Shown: piece by piece, positions 59,685-64,000 of the stretch
Layout: each line of letters starts with the position of its first letter
How positions within the stretch are numbered: the first letter of the stretch is position 1
DNA from: Vespa crabro
Taxonomy: Eukaryota; Arthropoda; Insecta; Hymenoptera; Vespidae
Direction: 5' to 3'
Assembly (NCBI RefSeq): GCF_910589235.1
Contig: NC_060974.1
Span: forward strand, 1,412,503-1,476,502
DNA: 64,000 nucleotides
The notes under the pieces: model-generated
What the model saw: the letters and a program-made list of their open reading frames with translations, nothing else
Databases searched by the model: none
What the model was told of the DNA's origin: nothing
Translations under genes and position numbers: made by a program

Positions 59685-61120
59685 ATGAATTCCTTCGATA
59701 ACTATGACAGGACGAATCTGTCGGAGGTCAGTATCGTGAGCAAGTGTTGTCAAAGTGTATTGACTTTTGCGTTTGAATCTCCATTCTTTTTCTTTTCTTT
59801 TTGCTTTGGCGCGGCGGGCAAAAGAGATGAACATTTCGTGTTTCATTTTTCAGGTTTGTTCCTCGGTAATAAACTTGAACGATGAAAATGAAAATAACGA
59901 TCATTTCTTGTGGAACATGGATACTCCAGTTAACAAAAAAGATGGCTCGATTTATAATTCGTACGAACCCAAACGAAAAAGATGTTTCCTCGGTAAAGTG
60001 TTAAATTATTATTAATAAACAGTCGATGAGAGAACACGAAGTGATAATTTTAATCGCGATTAGGTGAAAACGAGGACATCGATGGAACCGGCTGGTGCGG
60101 GAAACCGATCAAAAGTTGGTGCCAAGAGGAAACGATAAGTTGGTTAATGTCAGCCGCATCTTCTATAGGACTACCATACAGGTCTATCCAGCAGAGTCTT
60201 GCGGTTTCCGGAGAACAACTTGCTACGATGACACGCAATGATTTCCTCTTTCACGATCCAATCTATGGGGATAAATTATATTGCCATCTTCATTCTCAAC
60301 ATATTTCGAATTCACGTACGTTTGACCTTGTATCAAATATAAATGTTTTTTATTTACAAAAAAAAAAGAGAAAAAGGAACGAGAACTATCTTTGCTTCAT
60401 TTTCTTTATTTTCTAGTTCCACCGTTCGAGGCTATACATTCGCATTCCGAAGACGATTTGGCTCAAATGTCATCGAGCGGTGTTTCTGGTAAATGATTAT
60501 TAATTATTATTTTCGTAAATTTATATTACCGAATATTTTTCCCATTTGCTTTGCTTAAAGGTAAAATATTTATTCGTAGATACTGAGTCAGACAATTGTA
60601 TGAAAATTACGATGAAACGACCACCGGGAAGGCCAAAAATGTTAAAGCCGAAGAAAAGTGGTACGTTGTCGAAATTATTGCGATTGAAATACTATAGCGA
60701 AAAATGAAAAATTATTGTTTATTTGTAGTCACGGGTCAAGGAAAACTATGGGAGTTTATTCGGGATTTATTACGCAATCGAGAAACTTGTCCCAGCTTAA
60801 TTTGTTGGGAGGATTATTCGCAAGCTAAATTTCGCTTTGTTAAGAGCGACGAAGTCGCGAAACGATGGGGTTCCCGAAAAGGAAATACAAAAATGACTTA
60901 TGAAAAACTTAGTCGTGCCATGAGGTTCTAATTATTTGTTTTTTTATTCTTCTTTTTTCTTTTTTTGCGAAAAGACTTGTTTAAACCAAAATATTACTTT
61001 TCTTCTAGGTACTATTACAAAAGTAAGATATTTCAACCCGTACTTGGTCGAAGATTGGTTTATCAGTTCGGTCCTAACGCAAAAGGATGGCAAACTGATA
61101 ATCCTAATTTCCGATATTGA
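59685..61120 (+). CDS. ESE-type ETS transcription factor (PNT + AT-hook + ETS domain)
   Basis: Seven coding exons with matching phases: 59685-59726, 59854-59992, 60064-60315, 60417-60488, 60580-60660, 60729-60924 and 61009-61120; 894 nt, 297 residues. Residues about 75-135 form a pointed/SAM domain (KSWCQEETISWLMSAASSIG, then SGEQLATMTRNDF and YGDKLYCHL). An AT-hook, KRPPGRPK, lies at about residue 180. The C-terminal ETS domain begins GKLWEFIRDLLRN and includes WEDYSQAKFRFVKSDEVAKR, MTYEKLSRAMRYYYKSKI and GRRLVYQFGPNAKGW, with the DNA-contacting RAMRYYY helix intact. PNT, AT-hook and ETS in this order fit the EHF/ELF3 (ESE) group, nuclear regulators of epithelial genes. The donor of exon 6 is AG|GTTCTA, non-consensus after GT. 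Confidence 0.93.
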
Positions 61121-61173
61121 CATAATTACGCATACAGAATTAATTTTAATTTCTAGAATATAAGAGCGAGCAA

Positions 61174-61179
61174 AATAAA
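61174..61179 (+). promoter_or_regulatory. Probable polyadenylation signal of the ETS gene
   Basis: AATAAA 54 bp after the ETS stop codon. Confidence 0.5.
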
Positions 61180-61310
61180 AGCTTTTCTGCATACTTTTGT
61201 AATTGTGAAAATATTACATATTTTTACAACGGTCGCGATACTTATTGTATCTATGTATAGAGCAAAGTTAAAAAAAAAAATACTAATGCCACATTCGTCA
61301 GGATCGCGTC

Positions 61311-61315
<5 letters not shown>

Positions 61316-61367
<52 letters not shown>
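61316..61367. repeat. (AG)n microsatellite between convergent genes
   Basis: Uninterrupted AG dinucleotides in the 387-bp gap between the ETS and ABCG stop codons. Confidence 0.96.
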
Positions 61368-61370
<3 letters not shown>

Positions 61371-61493
61371 TTGAAAGCAAATCATACAAGTAAGTATATT
61401 GTGTTGCATTTTATAGGCATTACATCTAATTTTTACATCCATATCGTTTAATTGCTTAATTTCAAGTTGTTGGTAATCAGTCTTGGTTAGTTA

Positions 61494-61499
61494 TTTATT
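61494..61499 (-). promoter_or_regulatory. Possible polyadenylation signal of the ABCG gene
   Basis: AATAAA on the minus strand 9 nt after the stop codon. This is unusually close, so another site downstream may be used. Confidence 0.3.
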
Positions 61500-61507
61500 A
61501 TAATTTA

Positions 61508-63337
61508 TTATATACGTTTTCTGAGTCTTATTCGTAATATAATATATGCGACTGTATCGAGGACAATGTACAAAATGATCAGTACAATCATACAAAACCA
61601 ATAATCTACTTGTTTCATGCCGACGGCTATCATGAGTTGATTGGGCATGGCAAAATGACAATACACATCAGAGCAATGCATTTTTGGTCTATCGTACCTG
61701 AAATTTGATAAAAAAGATAAGAATTTCAATTGGAATTCTATTTCGACTGGATATATATTTAGACTAACAAATATCTGTAATTACCCATAAATTGTCATCA
61801 TTGTTCCTTCAAAACCATATTTGAGAAAAGATATATGAAATAACCAATGCAAATAAGGATGTGCATCGGTAAGGTGTACAAAAAATCCACTAAATATTGT
61901 AAACGGTAGGATGATAAGTGGTCCAAAGATTACACCGTTCTAAAAAGTTGACAACTTAACATTGATTATGGCAATCGGTGCTAATTATAAATATTAAGAA
62001 GCATATAAATGATCGATTCTGCACAAACCTGTACTGTTAAACCTGCACCGATGATGAAACCGATCGCTTGAGCTACCAAGGTAACGACGAAGCACATCAA
62101 CACGTAAAGAATTAATCTTTTTGTTTCCAAAATTTGATTGCTCATGAAATATACTATTAGCGTGTATATGCACGTTGCGGTGAGTTGTACTGGAAAATCG
62201 GCAAATTTGTTTGCCAAATAGAACGATCGAAGCTTATACCAACGATTAAAATGTTCTCGCATAAGTATCGGCAACTCCAAAGGTACTACGTAATATACGT
62301 AATGAAAAGAAAAAAAAAAAGAAAGAAAAAATATTCGTTAATATTCTTAGTGTCGATTAAACCTATACCTATCCACATATATACTTAATACATATAGGAA
62401 TATTTACAGTTACAAAGAAAAAAATAGAAAACGTGACTTACGCGTGATGAGCGTCGAGCTGAAGGCACTGAACATTAGAAACATCAGATTGAAGAAAAGT
62501 AAATTAAAATTATCTAAGACGTAAGTGGCGTCTTGTCCGATTCTGAAAAATATCGCACCGACGATCAGCGCGATAAAGAGATGCATCGATATCCGTGTAA
62601 GGATCAATATCTAATCGTATAAAAAACGAGAAAGAAGACATTTTTATCGTAACAACGGCGAAAGGAAGGGAAACGAGAGACGAGATAAACAACGAGATTA
62701 CCTTGTCCCGTAATAATTTAATAGCATTTCTTCTAAGGAGAATATGAAACTGTTTCCAAAATCCTGTTGCATAATATGTTGTATGCTTGTACTCTACTTC
62801 AAAGGAAGGCACACGTATATTGGTCTGTTGTAACACTTTTGAGGAAGCCGACATGTGCGTGACGATTATCTCTTCGGCTTTGTTCAAACTTAAATTCACC
62901 GACGACCTCCAAGCATTGCTTTTCCCATTCTGAACTGTTTCGACCAATTTCGAGAGATGATTGCCGTAATCGCCGTTACATATTTCTATTACTGAAACAT
63001 AAATTTATAAGTAATCGCGAGCGTTATCTTAACTATTTTAACTCTACTATTTATAGATTATGGTTGTAAACTATAGATAAATACTTACTAAAATCCGCAG
63101 GATTATAATGTGTTGGACAATGTAAACCAAGACTGCTTAAATATGGCACTAAATTATGCGTTCCACCGGTGTAAACACAATATCCTCCAGCAATTATATA
63201 AAGATGATCTATCATATTGAAGAGCGACGCACTAGGCTGGTGTATCGTACAGATTATGGTTCGTCCTTCTAATGCTAATTGTTTTAAAAATCTGATGCAC
63301 TGTTTCGACGTGACGCTGTCCAGTCCGCTGATATCAA

Positions 63338-63374
<37 letters not shown>

Positions 63375-64000
63375 GAAAACGGCAATAAAAATAACTTTCG
63401 AAACAGCGTTAGTATCATAAGATGTATGCATAATTCATAGCATAACAATTATGTACTTAATATCGATTCTTCTTCAGTAACATACCTCGTCGGCTCGTCG
63501 AGGAATATAATGGGCGGATTATTAATTAATTCTAAAGAAATGGCTAATCTCTTTTTCTGTCCTCCGCTGAGGGCGCCGATGCGAGTGTACCGCGTTTCTT
63601 TCAATCCCATCACAGACAAGATTTCCTCGATCTGTTGTAAATGATAATGGAGAAATCCAGAATCTTATCAATCGTATCAAGTAGACATCGTATACAAAGT
63701 GCATCCGACAAGACTCGTAATCTTAACTTAATTATTATTTAATCCTAATGACCTATCGTTCTGACCAAATATTTTATAATGATTTCTTTTAAACAAAAAC
63801 AACGGTATTCAAGGTAGTAATTCTATTTCGATTATTTATTCTTCCTTTTCTTGTTTCTTTTTTTTTTTTTTTCATAAAAAAAAAGTTGGCATAGACCTAT
63901 ACCCTGCGCAATCTTTCGCGAGGCTTCAAGGTAAGCTTGAGGTCGGCTGCAACAAGCATAGCTTCCTCCACCGTGAAAAAAGGCTGCATATTGTCGTCCT
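61508..64000 (-). CDS. ABCG1/4-like half-transporter, N-terminus beyond the window
   Basis: Eight exons in the window with matching phases: 63903-64000 (continues outside), 63486-63631, 63089-63327, 62702-62991, 62442-62610, 62029-62285, 61785-61939 and 61508-61697. The nucleotide-binding domain shows DDNMQPFFTVEEAMLVAADL, the ABC signature LSGGQKKRLAIS, Walker B with D-loop PIIFLDEPTSGLDS, and the H-loop TIICTIHQPSASLF; Walker A must lie outside. Then come a linker (PADF...), and the membrane domain with GFWKQFHILLRRNAIKLLRD, PLELPILMREHFNRWYKL, GVIFGPLIILPFTIFSGFF and the ABCG1-type tail YGYDRPKMHCSDVYCHF, ending in basic residues. ABCG1/4-type proteins dimerise and export sterols or other lipids; the insect substrate is inferred. 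A 35-nt homopolymer lies in the intron before exon 63089-63327. Confidence 0.93.
63339..63373. repeat. 35-nt homopolymer (A on plus, T on minus) in an ABCG intron
   Basis: Pure A run starting 12 bp upstream (in the minus-strand sense) of the exon that begins at 63327; on the transcript it is a poly(U) tract just before the acceptor. Confidence 0.95.

Overview
The window looks like nuclear DNA of an insect, most likely a hymenopteran (ant, wasp or bee). It is AT-rich, has short GT-AG introns of about 80-100 bp and long dinucleotide runs, and carries a cecropia-type mariner, R1-clade and RTE-like retrotransposons, and a nuclear copy of an insect mitochondrial segment in the ancestral COX1-trnL2-COX2-trnK-trnD-ATP8-ATP6 order. 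The species cannot be named from the sequence alone.

Layout. (1) 1-3982 is a diverged tandem satellite with a 68-bp unit. (2) 3983-24655 is a mosaic in which five copies of two R1-clade-like non-LTR retrotransposon families (called A and B here) alternate with degenerate (AAT)n/(ATT)n arrays. Every junction of every copy lies at a trinucleotide array: A1 5106-9930 (-), B1 10200-13026 (+), A2 14177-18051 (-), B2 18687-23348 (-), A3 23810-24516 (-). All are decayed; B2 is the only copy with both ends and both ORF regions in recognisable form. (3) 24660-27966 is a decayed RTE-like retrotransposon. (4) 27985-30700 is a mitochondrial insertion (NUMT) abutting the 3' end of that element. (5) 30.7-51.7 kb is AT-rich and gene-poor. 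It holds an 80-bp mariner-type MITE, a Tc1-like remnant, a near-complete 1274-bp mariner with a frameshifted transposase, a gag/protease remnant of an LTR retrotransposon, a piggyBac-like remnant, several perfect hairpins, and a duplicated cassette at 47-49 kb with a conserved short intron and short hydrophobic ORFs. (6) 51.7-64 kb is euchromatic and gene-dense.

Real genes, reconstructed exon by exon with consistent phases: an SLC17-family anion/phosphate cotransporter (-, 9 coding exons, 523 aa); a SPEF1-like calponin-homology sperm flagellar protein (+, 3 exons, 202 aa); LSM3 of the U6 snRNP Lsm ring (-, 3 exons, 103 aa); an ESE-type ETS transcription factor with PNT domain, AT-hook and ETS domain (+, 7 exons, 297 aa); and the C-terminal part of an ABCG1/4-like half-transporter (-, 8 exons, running off the right edge). 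SLC17/SPEF1 and LSM3/ETS are head-to-head; SPEF1/LSM3 and ETS/ABCG are tail-to-tail. I see no functional link between these neighbours.

The most unusual structures are the array-confined retrotransposon cluster next to the satellite, and the duplicated intron-containing micro-ORF cassette.
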